Shown piece after piece: positions 33,825-42,638 of a stretch of DNA of 64,000 bases (positions within the stretch are counted from its first letter, which is position 1; each line of letters starts with the position of its first letter). A model generated the notes under the pieces. The model saw only the letters and a list, made by a program, of their open reading frames with translations, did no database searches and had not been told where the DNA came from. The position numbers were made by a program, and so were the translations under genes. The DNA comes from DATKJS01 sp050015275 (GTDB taxonomy: Bacteria; Acidobacteriota; Aminicenantia; Aminicenantales; Saccharicenantaceae), in the NCBI GenBank assembly GCA_050015275.1, contig JBEKBS010000001.1, forward strand, positions 186,001 through 250,000, in the 5' to 3' direction.

Positions 33825-35528
33825 ATGTCGAATATCGGCTCCTACGACGAGCGGGTGAAGAACTTTTCCTGGCAGATCGCCGAGAAAGAGCTCGGCTACA
33901 AGCCCGGCGACCTCATCAACATCGGTTGGTACTGCACCGACCGGATCTGCGAGCTGGGCAAGGGGTCGAGGGTCGCCCTGTACTGGGAAGGCTTCACCGG
34001 CACCGAAAAGACCTACACCTACAACGACATCCGACTGGCGACGAACACCATCGGCGCCTTCCTCCGCGGCCTCGGCCTGAAGGAGGGCGAACGCGTCTGC
34101 CTGTTCATGGACCGCATCCCCGAGCTCTACCTGGGCTTCCTGGGCATCCTGAAGATCGGGGCCATCGCCCAGCCCTTGTTCTCAGCCTTCGGCGACGAGT
34201 CGCTCTTCGTCCGCCTCTCGAACGCCGAGACCTCGGCCGTCATCACCCAGAAGAAGCATGCCCCCAAGGTCCGGAAAATCCTCGAGAAGCTGCCTCACAT
34301 CAGGCATATCATCATCGTCGACCACGACGGCGTGTCACCGCTCAGGGACCGTGAGGTCGCGTTTTCCCTCGAGAAGGCCGCGCCCGTCGAGCGCCTCGAC
34401 ATCCACCCGACGAAGGCCGAATCGCCCTCCGTCCTCCACTACACCTCGGGCACGACGGGGATGCCCAAGGGCGTCCAGCACGTCCATTACTCCCTCATCT
34501 CCCAATACCTCACCGCCAGGTGGGCCCTGGACCTGCGTGACGACGATATCTATTGGTGCACGGCCGACCCGGGGTGGGTCACCGGAACGTCGTACGGGAT
34601 CATCGCCCCGTTCGCCCTGGGCGTCACCCAGTGCGTCCTCGATGCCGGTTTTTCCGCTGAAGCCTGGTACAAGTTCATCGAGAAGCGGCGGGTCACGATG
34701 TGGTACTCGGCGCCGACGGCCATCCGCTCCCTGATGAAAGCCGGGGACGAGATCGTCAAAAAGTTCGACCTTTCCTCCCTCCGCCACCTGGCGAGCGTCG
34801 GCGAACCCTTGAACTCCGAGGCGGTCGTGTGGTCACAGAAGGTCTTCGGCAAACCCTTCTACGATACCTACTGGCAAACAGAGACGGGCTCGATCGTCAT
34901 CAGCAACTACCCGGGCATGGAGGTCCGGCCGGGCTCCATGGGCAAACCCTTCCCCGGCATCACGGGGACCGTCCTCGACCCGGTCAAGAACGAGCCGTAC
35001 CCGACCTACGGGAAGATCGGCCTCGTCGCCCTCAAGTTCGACTGGCCCTCGCGGATGCGGACCTACTGGAACAACGAAGAGGCCTTTCAGAAGAAGTTCC
35101 GGGGCGGCTGGTACATCACGGGGGACCGCTCCAAGCTCGACAAGGATGGCTACTTCTGGTTCGCCGGCCGCGACGACGACATCATCAACACGGCCGGTCA
35201 TCTCGTCAGCCCGTTCGAAGTCGAGTCGGCCCTCCTCGAGCACCCGGCGGTCGCCGAATCGGCCGTCGTGAGCAAGCCCGATCCGATCAACCTCGAGGTC
35301 GTCAAGGCCTTCGTGTCGCTCAAGCCGGGCTTCGCGGCCAGCCAGGACCTCGACCTCGACATCATGAACTTCATCCGGAAAAAGCTCTCGCCCCTAGCCA
35401 TGCCGCAGGAGATCGAGTTCGTGCCGTCGCTCCCCAAGACCCGGAGCGGCAAGATCATGCGCCGCATCCTCCACGCCAAGGAGTGGGGCGAGGAGATCGG
35501 CGACATATCGACCCTCGAAAACGATTAA
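33825..35528 (+). CDS. Acyl-CoA synthetase of the acetyl-CoA synthetase type
   Basis: The 567-residue ANL enzyme has the P-loop YTSGTTGMPKG at 206-216, CTADPGWVTGTSYG typical of the Acs group, and the A5 motif YWQTETG at 349-355. Trp350 sits where the Trp of acetyl-CoA synthetase restricts the pocket to short acids. TGDRSKLDKDGYFWFAGRDDDIINTAGH is the hinge region, and SLPKTRSGKIMRR carries the catalytic and acetylatable lysine (K543). The hinge continues GHLVSPFEVE, more like medium-chain/aryl ligases than GHRLGTAEIE of Acs, so the acyl substrate is uncertain. It may load CoA or, given its neighbour, the carrier protein. Confidence 0.85.
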   Translation: MSNIGSYDERVKNFSWQIAEKELGYKPGDLINIGWYCTDRICELGKGSRVALYWEGFTGTEKTYTYNDIRLATNTIGAFLRGLGLKEGERVCLFMDRIPELYLGFLGILKIGAIAQPLFSAFGDESLFVRLSNAETSAVITQKKHAPKVRKILEKLPHIRHIIIVDHDGVSPLRDREVAFSLEKAAPVERLDIHPTKAESPSVLHYTSGTTGMPKGVQHVHYSLISQYLTARWALDLRDDDIYWCTADPGWVTGTSYGIIAPFALGVTQCVLDAGFSAEAWYKFIEKRRVTMWYSAPTAIRSLMKAGDEIVKKFDLSSLRHLASVGEPLNSEAVVWSQKVFGKPFYDTYWQTETGSIVISNYPGMEVRPGSMGKPFPGITGTVLDPVKNEPYPTYGKIGLVALKFDWPSRMRTYWNNEEAFQKKFRGGWYITGDRSKLDKDGYFWFAGRDDDIINTAGHLVSPFEVESALLEHPAVAESAVVSKPDPINLEVVKAFVSLKPGFAASQDLDLDIMNFIRKKLSPLAMPQEIEFVPSLPKTRSGKIMRRILHAKEWGEEIGDISTLEND

Positions 35529-35558
35529 TATAAAATCTGAATCAGAAGGAGAAATACC

Positions 35559-35819
35559 ATGGCGCTGGAAGGCTTGAAGGACATCGTCCTGAACTACGTG
35601 ACCAAGGAATACCTCGAAGACGACAGCGAGGCCCTCACCTACGACACGCCCCTCATCTCGGGCGGGATCGTGGACTCGTTCTCGATGGTCTCGTTGAAGA
35701 GGTTCCTCGAGAACAAGTACGCGATCCAGATCCCGGACGACAAGGCCACCCCCGAGGCCTTCGACTCGGTCAACAAGATCGCCTCCCTCGTCCAGGAATT
35801 CGTGGCGAAGAAAGGATAA
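35559..35819 (+). CDS. Acyl carrier protein, dedicated to the cluster
   Basis: The 86-residue acidic protein has the four-helix carrier fold and the attachment site GGIVDSFSMVSL, with Ser40 as the phosphopantetheine acceptor. This differs from the fatty-acid AcpP motif (GADSLDTVEL) and resembles carrier proteins of specialised pathways. It lies 30 bp after the ligase and 4 bp before the second alpha-oxoamine synthase, with a strong AGAAGGAGA site. The tight spacing suggests the carrier presents an acyl group to one of the two synthases. Confidence 0.9.
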   Translation: MALEGLKDIVLNYVTKEYLEDDSEALTYDTPLISGGIVDSFSMVSLKRFLENKYAIQIPDDKATPEAFDSVNKIASLVQEFVAKKG

Positions 35820-35823
35820 GGCC

Positions 35824-37071
35824 ATGGCTTACAGCGACAAGATCCGCGGAACATACCAGGGTCAGCTCAAAGGCATCCAGGACGCGGGCCTCTTCAAGCA
35901 GGAGCGGTTTATCCACTCCCCCCAGGCGGCCGACATCGAGGTCGAATTCCCCACGGGCTCGCCCCTCAAGAAAGTCATCAACATGTGCGCCAACAACTAC
36001 CTGGGGCTCTCGAGCCACCCGGACGTCATCAAGGCGGCGCATGAGGGGCTCGAAACGCGCGGCTACGGCATGTCGTCGGTCCGCTTCATCTGCGGCACCC
36101 AGGACATCCACCGCGAGCTCGAACATCGCCTGACCGAGTTCCTGGGGACCGAGGACACGCTCCTTTTCCCCTCCTGCATGGACGCCAACGCCGGCGTTTT
36201 CGAGGCCATCCTGACCAAGGACGACGTCATCATCTCGGACCGGCTCGTCCACGCCTCGCTCGTCGACGGCATCCGGCTCTGCAGCGCCATGCACGACACG
36301 ATCAAGCACTCCGATATGGCCCACCTCGAGGAGAAGCTCCAGCTCCACGCCGACAAGCGTTTCAAGCTCGTCGTCACGGACGGCGTCTTCTCCATGGACG
36401 GCGACACGGCCAAGCTCGATGAGATGGCCGTTCTATGCGAGAAATACGACGCCATGCTCCTCGTCGACGACTCCCACAGCTCCGGGTTCATCGGCAAGAC
36501 CGGCCGCGGGACCCACGAGAGATGTGGCGTCGTAGGCAAGATCGACGTCATCACGACGACCTTCGGCAAGGCCCTCGGGGGCGCGTCCGGGGGCTGCGTT
36601 TCGGGGCGGCGGGAGCTCGTCGAGCTCTGCCGGCAGAGGGCCAGGCCGTACCTTTTCTCGAACACCATCGCCCCGGTCGTCGTCGCCGGCGTCCTCAAGG
36701 TCATGGAGATCCTCTCCAAATCGACCGAGCGCCGCGATAAGCTCGAGCGGAACGCCGCCTACTGGCGGAAGGGCCTGACCGAGGCCGGGTTCATCCTCAA
36801 GGAAGGGGATACCCCGATCGTGCCCGTCATGTTCTTCAACGCCAAACTCTCCCAGGACTTCTCCCGGGCCCTTTACGACGAGGGGATCTACGCCATCGGC
36901 TTTTTCTTCCCCGTCGTGCCCCAGGGCCAGGCCCGGATCCGGACCCAGATCTCGGCCGGCCACGAGATTCATCACCTCGACAAGGCCCTGGCGGCCTTCA
37001 CCAAGGTGGGCAGGAAATTCGACATCCTGGGCAAGACCAAGCAGGAGATCATCGCCAAGTACGGCATGTAG
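35824..37071 (+). CDS. Second alpha-oxoamine synthase (KBL/SPT superfamily)
   Basis: The 415-residue PLP enzyme is a clear relative of the kbl product 3.7 kb upstream. It has MCANNYLGLSSHPD, VRFICGTQDIHRELE, VDDSHSSGF (D215, H218) and TTFGKALGGASGG (PLP-binding K249). It differs around the stacking histidine (RLVHASLVDGIRL in place of LNHASIIDGVRL), continues with an HSDM segment where serine palmitoyltransferases often have HND, and has a 15-residue C-terminal extension. Its position directly behind an acyl carrier protein makes an acyl-ACP substrate likely. Product candidates are alpha-amino-beta-ketones from glycine, alanine or serine; none can be chosen from sequence. Confidence 0.85.
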   Translation: MAYSDKIRGTYQGQLKGIQDAGLFKQERFIHSPQAADIEVEFPTGSPLKKVINMCANNYLGLSSHPDVIKAAHEGLETRGYGMSSVRFICGTQDIHRELEHRLTEFLGTEDTLLFPSCMDANAGVFEAILTKDDVIISDRLVHASLVDGIRLCSAMHDTIKHSDMAHLEEKLQLHADKRFKLVVTDGVFSMDGDTAKLDEMAVLCEKYDAMLLVDDSHSSGFIGKTGRGTHERCGVVGKIDVITTTFGKALGGASGGCVSGRRELVELCRQRARPYLFSNTIAPVVVAGVLKVMEILSKSTERRDKLERNAAYWRKGLTEAGFILKEGDTPIVPVMFFNAKLSQDFSRALYDEGIYAIGFFFPVVPQGQARIRTQISAGHEIHHLDKALAAFTKVGRKFDILGKTKQEIIAKYGM

Positions 37072-37099
37072 GGGCTCGGGGAAAAAGGCTTGGAGGCAC

Positions 37100-37126
37100 G
37101 CCGGTTTCCCAGGCGAGGAAACCGGC
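37100..37126 (+). terminator. Hairpin at the end of the oxoamine synthase cluster
   Basis: GCCGGTTTCC (37100-37109) pairs perfectly with GGAAACCGGC (37117-37126) across a 7-nt loop. No T-run follows, so it may stabilise the 3' end rather than terminate by itself. Confidence 0.5.
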
Positions 37127-37277
37127 ACTGCCGTCGGCTCGCTCTTCCCGTCCTGCGGCCGGGAATCCATGCCCGCTCGCCTCCTCATGGCCTCTACGCC
37201 CTTTACCCCTCGCCCTGCCGAGAATATCTAAAAGGGGATGTCCTTGCTCCGCCCGCGCGGCGGGGTTCTGCGCCGGC

Positions 37278-37306
37278 TTGAAATATCGCCTGAATTCGGA
37301 GATATT
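37278..37306 (+). promoter_or_regulatory. Promoter of the superoxide reductase gene
   Basis: TTGAAA (37278-37283) and GATATT (37301-37306) are 17 bp apart. The gap 37127-37277 holds nothing I recognise. Confidence 0.55.
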
Positions 37307-37349
37307 AGAAGCGGGCCGGGCGAGACGCCCGGGACCAAAGGAGGGCCAC

Positions 37350-37796
37350 ATGAAAAAGAATCGCCTGTTTTTAATTCCCGTCGTTCTGATGGCCGCGGCC
37401 TTGACCCTGAGCGCCCTGGGATCGGGGATGTCAAGCGTCCAGGACCAGGGTGGATACAAACAGGACAAGCCGTATACCCTGCAGAACCCCGGCCCTTGGG
37501 CCGCCGCGAAGGACAAGCACATCCCTCAGATCACGTATGAGAAGATGGGCATGGGCTTGAAGGTCACCGTGAAGGTCGACAATCATCCGATGGATCCCAA
37601 GAAGCCTCATTACATCATGTGGATCAAGCTGGAGGACGGCCGGGGCAACCTGCTCGGCCGGAAAGATTTCGTGGCGACCGATCCCGCCCCGGTCGCGGCA
37701 TTCGAGCTGAAGTCGGTCCCCGCTCATCTGCGGGCCTTCGAGCGCTGCAACATCCACGGGATCTGGATGAGCGAGGCCAAGGTCGAGCTCAAGTAA
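37350..37796 (+). CDS. Exported superoxide reductase (neelaredoxin/desulfoferrodoxin iron domain)
   Basis: Started at 37350 (AAAGGAGGG 6 nt upstream), the protein is 148 residues with a signal peptide (MKKNRLFLIPVVLMAAALTL). The mature part has the one-iron superoxide reductase fold with all five ligands of the His4Cys centre in order: H57 (KHIPQ), H79 (DNHPMD), H87 (KPHYIMWI), C133 and H136 (FERCNIHGIW). The Glu/Lys residues near H57 fit the class-II layout. It has no N-terminal desulforedoxin domain. It reduces superoxide to peroxide without making oxygen, which suits anaerobes; export to the periplasm is unusual. It has its own promoter. Confidence 0.88.
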   Translation: MKKNRLFLIPVVLMAAALTLSALGSGMSSVQDQGGYKQDKPYTLQNPGPWAAAKDKHIPQITYEKMGMGLKVTVKVDNHPMDPKKPHYIMWIKLEDGRGNLLGRKDFVATDPAPVAAFELKSVPAHLRAFERCNIHGIWMSEAKVELK

Positions 37797-37831
37797 CGGC
37801 CCGATCTCGGCGGCACCGCCTTCCTCTATTC

Positions 37832-37859
37832 TTGACACCCGCGAAGGGCGAGGTATACC
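37832..37859 (+). promoter_or_regulatory. Promoter of the SatP-like transporter gene
   Basis: A perfect TTGACA (37832-37837) and TATACC (37854-37859) are separated by 16 bp, 36 bp before the ATG. Confidence 0.65.
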
Positions 37860-37895
37860 ATAAGGGCCATTTTTGAGCCTTCAAGGAGGGCCTCG

Positions 37896-38474
37896 ATGGA
37901 CAACAGCAAGCTTGCCAACCCCGCGCCCCTCGGCCTGATGGGCTTCGGAATGACCACCGTCCTTCTCAATATCCATAATGCCGGCTTCTTCCCGGTGAGT
38001 TCCATGGTCCTCGCCATGGGCATTTTCTACGGCGGCGTCGCCCAGATCATCGCCGGGATCATGGAATACAAGAAGGGGAACACTTTCGGGGCCACGGCTT
38101 TTACGTCATACGGGATGTTCTGGCTGACGCTCGTGGCGACCTGGGTCATCCCGGGGCTGAACCCGCCCAACGGCGGAGCGACGCCCGTCCCCTACATGGG
38201 CTGGTACCTGTTCCTGTGGGGCCTTTTCACGTTCTTCATGTGGATCGGGACCTTCGGCAAGAACCGCGCCATCCAGTTCGTCTTCCTGAGCCTGACGATC
38301 CTTTTTTGGCTGCTCGCCGCCCGTGACTGGTCCGGGTGGGCGCTCGTCGGCCGGATCGCCGGTTTCGAGGGGATCGCCTGCGGCCTTTCCGCGATCTACC
38401 TGGCCATGGCCGAGGTCATCAATGAGGCCAGAGGCCGCGAAGTCCTGCTCGTCGGGGAGATCAAGAAGGCCTAG
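37896..38474 (+). CDS. satP: Acetate/succinate transporter of the GPR1/FUN34/YaaH (SatP) family
   Basis: The 192-residue protein has six hydrophobic helices and the family signature NPAPLGLMGFGMTTVLLNIHNAG at the N-terminus (the NPAPLGL motif), followed by FYGGVAQIIAGIMEYKKGNTFGATAF. Family members form hexameric channels that move acetate or succinate. An AAGGAGGG site and a TTGACA promoter precede it. It lies 0.8 kb after the cluster with the acetyl-CoA-synthetase-like gene, which would fit acetate uptake feeding that enzyme, although it is transcribed separately. Confidence 0.9.
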   Translation: MDNSKLANPAPLGLMGFGMTTVLLNIHNAGFFPVSSMVLAMGIFYGGVAQIIAGIMEYKKGNTFGATAFTSYGMFWLTLVATWVIPGLNPPNGGATPVPYMGWYLFLWGLFTFFMWIGTFGKNRAIQFVFLSLTILFWLLAARDWSGWALVGRIAGFEGIACGLSAIYLAMAEVINEARGREVLLVGEIKKA

Positions 38475-38556
38475 GCCTAATCACCTAGAAATTGCGCCCC
38501 CGGCCGGCCCCGCGATGCCGGGCCCTGCGGATCCAATATCCGGTTCTCGATGAAAG

Positions 38557-39162
38557 CTATTTGAGCCTGACGGCGCGCTCCTCCATAGACTTGAATTCCG
38601 TGCCGTTCGGAAGGGTCATGTAGGTTTCATACCGGAATTCATCGGGGCCGAGCCACTTTGTGACATTCCGGATTTTGACCTTGCCGCCGCTCATCGGGTC
38701 GGGCCAGACGCCTTCCTCGGTTAGGATTTTTGTAGCCGGGTCCAGGCTGCCCGTGGTCAGATAAAAGGAAGTGCTCGTGTTGTCGACCCATAGCGAGACG
38801 TATTTGTTCAGAAAATTATCGTAGCCCAAGGTCTGGACCCCCTCGAAGGGCTGGCCCATCATGGACCCGTTATGCGTCATCCTCAGGAAACGGCCGCCGA
38901 GGATGAGCTCGCCCTTGGCCCTGGTCTGGGAGGGCGTCGGGGGCGATCCCGGAAACATCCACATCGACACAGAGACCTTCCATTCGCCCACAAGCTGTTT
39001 GAGGTAGGCGTGGTGCTCGCCGACAGCACCCAGCTTCATGTACATCTCCACGGCCTTTTGCTGGTCCTGGGCAGTCTGGGCGGAGAGCCGGAGGACCGGG
39101 AGAAGTACCGAACACACCAAGAACAATGCGCAGGCTGAGCGCCTGGCCGCTTTCATAAACAT
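38557..39162 (-). CDS. Exported DUF1579 protein
   Basis: The 201-residue protein has a signal peptide (MFMKAARRSACALFLVCSVLLPVL, cleavage after LSA near 28). The DUF1579 region begins with LKQLVGEWKVSVSMW and contains ELILGGRFLRM, GVQTLGYDNFLNKYVSLWVDN and the strand-rich end. The fold is a lipocalin-like beta barrel, and no activity is established for the family. AAAAGGAGGG lies directly before the ATG. It is convergent with satP and 62 bp upstream of nothing on its strand, so it is monocistronic. Confidence 0.8.
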   Translation of the reverse strand: MFMKAARRSACALFLVCSVLLPVLRLSAQTAQDQQKAVEMYMKLGAVGEHHAYLKQLVGEWKVSVSMWMFPGSPPTPSQTRAKGELILGGRFLRMTHNGSMMGQPFEGVQTLGYDNFLNKYVSLWVDNTSTSFYLTTGSLDPATKILTEEGVWPDPMSGGKVKIRNVTKWLGPDEFRYETYMTLPNGTEFKSMEERAVRLK

Positions 39163-39224
39163 GGATCCCTCCTTTTAAAAGTCGACGCGATCTTATCGAA
39201 AGATTGCGGAGTCTTCCGCTGACC

Positions 39225-42200
39225 CTATTTCATCTCTTTGACCCGGATATTCCTGAACTCGACGATGGAGCCGTGGCCCAAGAACCCGAGATGGCCGCGC
39301 TCCCGCTTCAGGCCGGGATGGTCGCGGTGGTCGATCGTCCCGCCCGCGCTCGCCTGGTCAATGTCGGCATCGACGATTCTCGTCCCGTTGACCGTGACCG
39401 TGACCTGCCGGCCCCGGGCGACGATCTCCTCCGTGTTCCATTCGCCGACGGGCCGCAGGATGCCACGCCTGGCCGGGACGACGCCGTAGACCGAGCCGTG
39501 GAACTGGTAGGGCTGGAGGTCATGGTAAACGGGGGATCCGTCCTCGAGGATCTGGATCTCCATTCCCGTGTACGCGGCGTCGCCCTCGAGAGGGGCCCGG
39601 ACGCCGATGCCGTTGTTGGCGGCCGGCGTCAGTTTGAATTCGAAACGGAAGACGAAGTCGGAGTATTCCCTTTCCGTATAGAGGTTGCCGCTGCTCTGTT
39701 CGGGATGAATGACGATCCTGCCGTTTTCGGCGATATAACCCTTGGTGTCCCCGGTCCAGCCGCCGAGGTCCCTGCCGTTGAAGAGAGAGACAAAACCTTC
39801 GTCTTTCTCCGCATCCGTCAGGCCGGGGGTGGCCGCGTCGGGCGGGATCTCGCGGATGTAGAGATTCTTGAACCAGAGCGGATTTCCGTGGGCCTGGAGC
39901 TCGATCTGGCCGGAGGGATAGATCGGCTTGTCCCGCTCCCAATAATTCTCGAGGACCGTGTTGTCCACGACCGTCCTGTCGTTGAGGGTGACCGTGACGC
40001 GCTCCCCGATCATGATGATCCGGAGCGTGTTCCATTCCCCCACCGGGCGGTCGGCCCTCTCCAGGGGGTTGCGCGCCCCCTTCTGGTTATTGTAGAGACC
40101 GCCTGAACCCTCGGGGTTGGCCCCCGCGTCCCAGATCTGGACCTGGGGCGATCCCCGGAGGTAGATGCCGCTGTCTCCGCCCTTTTCGATTTTCCAGTCG
40201 ACGAGCATCTCGAAGTCGGCATAGTCCTTGGCCGTGCACAGGCTTTCGCCTTTCCCGTCGAAGACGAGAATGCCGCCGGCCACTCTCCAATGGGAGCGCA
40301 TGCTCGCGTCCGCCACGGCCTGGGCTCTCTTCAGTTCGTCCGGCGCCATTTTGGCCCGCGCGGGCGGGTCGGCGACGAGGCCCTTCCAGCCGTTGAGGTC
40401 GAACCCATTGAAGAGCGGGACGAACCCGCCCTGTTTCAAGCGGTCCGCGATGACCTTCGCGGCCAGGTCCCTTTCGCCCTGGTCTTCGCTCGTCGACTCG
40501 ACCCGCCTCAGGACGGAGATCGCTTCCTGTCCGGAGAGCCATCTCTCCTCTGACGATTGCTCCGACGCCATGTCCAGGAGTCCCTGGACGGCCGTCGCCC
40601 TCAAGGTCGGGTTCCCGAGGTGTTCGGAGAGAAGGCGGAAGGCCTCGGGCCCCCGGAGCTCCGCGAGCCCTCGCAGGATGGGTTTCCTGTCGATATCGTC
40701 CTTCGGCAGGCTGAGGGCGCTCCTGAGCAGGCCGAGCTTTTCCCCCTGCGGATGATCGGACCCGTTGACCAGCCGGACATAACCCTCAAGGGCGAGGAGA
40801 AGATATTTTTTATTCGTCGTCGCCGAGGCGATCCGGAGGAGCTCGTCGGCGGCCTTGAGGTCCGGCCACTGCGACAGGGCATAGATGGCGGCGGCCTGGA
40901 CCTGCGGGTCCTTGTCGCGCGTCTCATCGACGATCGCCCGGAGCGCCCCGGACCCGCCGACCCGGGGAAGGACCTTCAGGATGACGACCTTCCTGACGGC
41001 CGGAGCCTTCATCATCAGGCCGACGAGTTCGTCGGCCCTTCGTTCCGGGTCTGGGTTCCGTCCGGCGGCCGCCGCGACGGCTTTCTGAAGGCGGATGGTC
41101 TCCTCGCTGTCCGCGGCCGCGGACAGGAGTTCGAGAAGCCGGGAGATGTCCCTCTCGCCGGCCAGCTTGGCCAGGGCGCCCATGGCTGCTGCGCGCACCG
41201 CCGGTTCCGGGCTCGCGGCCTGACCGAAGACGAGGCCGACCCGGTCGCGGGCACCTTTTTCGGCCAGGATCCCGATGAGCGCCGCCCGGCCGGCGGGAGG
41301 CGCCTGATCCATCCGGCGGACCGCTTCGGGAACGACGAGCCCGGCCTCGAAGCCGAGGGCGGCCTGCTTGGCCGCCTCGACCTCTCCGGCGTCGGAGGAA
41401 TCGAAGAAAGGGAAGATCCCCGGCAGGACGTCGGCCCCGCCGAGCCTGACGGCGGCGGGGATGGCCGCCAGGCGGACGGCCCTGTCCGGATCGCGCAGAG
41501 CTTCGCGCACGGCCGGCAGGGCGGCGAGGTCCCCCCGCCGGCCGAGCATGGAGACGATCGCGGCCCGCACCTCAGAGGGTGAGGAAGCGGCCTTTTCGAC
41601 CCAACGGGCCGTGGCCTCGGTCCCCGGGATCGACATCCCCATTTCGAGGGCGGCGGCGCGGAATCTCCCGTCCGGGCTGTCCGCGGCGGCCAGGAGATCC
41701 GGCAGAGCCCTGTCCTTGAGAGACGTGACGAGGAGCCCGAGGGCGTTCGTGGCGATATGGCTTTCGGCCGGTGTCGTGTAATACTTGAGAAGGCCGCGGC
41801 AGATGGCCAGGCCGTCCACGACTTTCCCGGCTTCGAGGAGGCGGCGCGCGTAAAGCAGGTCGAGTGACGGGGCCAGCGACCTCTCGTGAAGCGGCGCCGC
41901 GATCCGGGCCCGGCCCAGAACGGCCCCGGCCCGCGGGTCGCCGGTATTGGCCAGGGCGAACAGGGCCGTCTGCCGGAGCTTGTCATCGGCACTTTCGGCC
42001 AAAGGCAGGATTTTCTTGACGGCCTCGCGGCTCCTCATCTCTCCCAGCGCTTTGACGATGGTCACCTTGGCCGCGGGCGGGGCGGAATCGAGGGCCTTGA
42101 GGAAAAGCCCGGCGGCCTCGGGTTGGCGGGTGGCCAGAAGGGCCTGGGCCGCCGGCTCGGCGAGCCTTTCATCCGTGAGGTATCGGGCCAGGGGCTCGAC

Positions 42201-42611
42201 CGATTCCCGGCGTCCGGCGAGCTGGAGCTGCGAGATGAGGAACGCTTGGATCTCTCTGCTCGAGGCCCGGCCGAGAGAATCCAGGAGGGCCCGAACATAC
42301 AGGACCCTGGCCCTTTCCGCCCCCGCCCGGGTGACATAGGCGGCGAGCCCATTGAGGGAGAACCGGGCGGCGCTGTCGTCCCCCTGGCCCGGCGCGAGGA
42401 CGCGTCCGCAGATCTCCGCGACGGCCTCCGGGCCCAGCTTGAGGATCTCGGCCGAAAGGGAATCCCTTTCCGCCGCGTCAGGCGCGGGGAACCGGACGAG
42501 GAGCCTCGTCACCCGGGCCTTCAAGCCCGCGGGATCGTCGAGGCCACGGGCGGCGGAGGCCGAGAGGAAGATGGCGGATATGATCAGAACGATGGCTTGG
42601 ATCTTTCTCAT
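39225..42611 (-). CDS. Exported HEAT-repeat protein with two DUF1080 (3-keto-disaccharide hydrolase-type) domains
   Basis: The 1128-residue protein has a signal peptide (MRKIQAIVLIISAIFLSASAARG). Residues from about 30 to 720 are HEAT-like helical repeats (for example ALREALRDPDRAVRLAAIPAAVRLGG). Two tandem DUF1080 domains follow, beginning at FVPLFNGFDLNGWKG (about 735) and FVSLFNGRDLGGWTGD (about 955). Each is a concanavalin-like sandwich with SGIYLRGSPQVQIWD or NGIGVRAPLEGDAAY-type strands. DUF1080 proteins include 3-keto-glycoside hydrolases. The gene is 27 bp after a Tat-exported Gfo/Idh/MocA oxidoreductase, the kind of enzyme that could make 3-keto-sugars, so the pair probably works together outside the cytoplasm. 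Confidence 0.85.
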   Translation of the reverse strand: MRKIQAIVLIISAIFLSASAARGLDDPAGLKARVTRLLVRFPAPDAAERDSLSAEILKLGPEAVAEICGRVLAPGQGDDSAARFSLNGLAAYVTRAGAERARVLYVRALLDSLGRASSREIQAFLISQLQLAGRRESVEPLARYLTDERLAEPAAQALLATRQPEAAGLFLKALDSAPPAAKVTIVKALGEMRSREAVKKILPLAESADDKLRQTALFALANTGDPRAGAVLGRARIAAPLHERSLAPSLDLLYARRLLEAGKVVDGLAICRGLLKYYTTPAESHIATNALGLLVTSLKDRALPDLLAAADSPDGRFRAAALEMGMSIPGTEATARWVEKAASSPSEVRAAIVSMLGRRGDLAALPAVREALRDPDRAVRLAAIPAAVRLGGADVLPGIFPFFDSSDAGEVEAAKQAALGFEAGLVVPEAVRRMDQAPPAGRAALIGILAEKGARDRVGLVFGQAASPEPAVRAAAMGALAKLAGERDISRLLELLSAAADSEETIRLQKAVAAAAGRNPDPERRADELVGLMMKAPAVRKVVILKVLPRVGGSGALRAIVDETRDKDPQVQAAAIYALSQWPDLKAADELLRIASATTNKKYLLLALEGYVRLVNGSDHPQGEKLGLLRSALSLPKDDIDRKPILRGLAELRGPEAFRLLSEHLGNPTLRATAVQGLLDMASEQSSEERWLSGQEAISVLRRVESTSEDQGERDLAAKVIADRLKQGGFVPLFNGFDLNGWKGLVADPPARAKMAPDELKRAQAVADASMRSHWRVAGGILVFDGKGESLCTAKDYADFEMLVDWKIEKGGDSGIYLRGSPQVQIWDAGANPEGSGGLYNNQKGARNPLERADRPVGEWNTLRIIMIGERVTVTLNDRTVVDNTVLENYWERDKPIYPSGQIELQAHGNPLWFKNLYIREIPPDAATPGLTDAEKDEGFVSLFNGRDLGGWTGDTKGYIAENGRIVIHPEQSSGNLYTEREYSDFVFRFEFKLTPAANNGIGVRAPLEGDAAYTGMEIQILEDGSPVYHDLQPYQFHGSVYGVVPARRGILRPVGEWNTEEIVARGRQVTVTVNGTRIVDADIDQASAGGTIDHRDHPGLKRERGHLGFLGHGSIVEFRNIRVKEMK

Positions 42612-42638
42612 GGCTTATCTCCTCTCCCGAGGCTCCGT

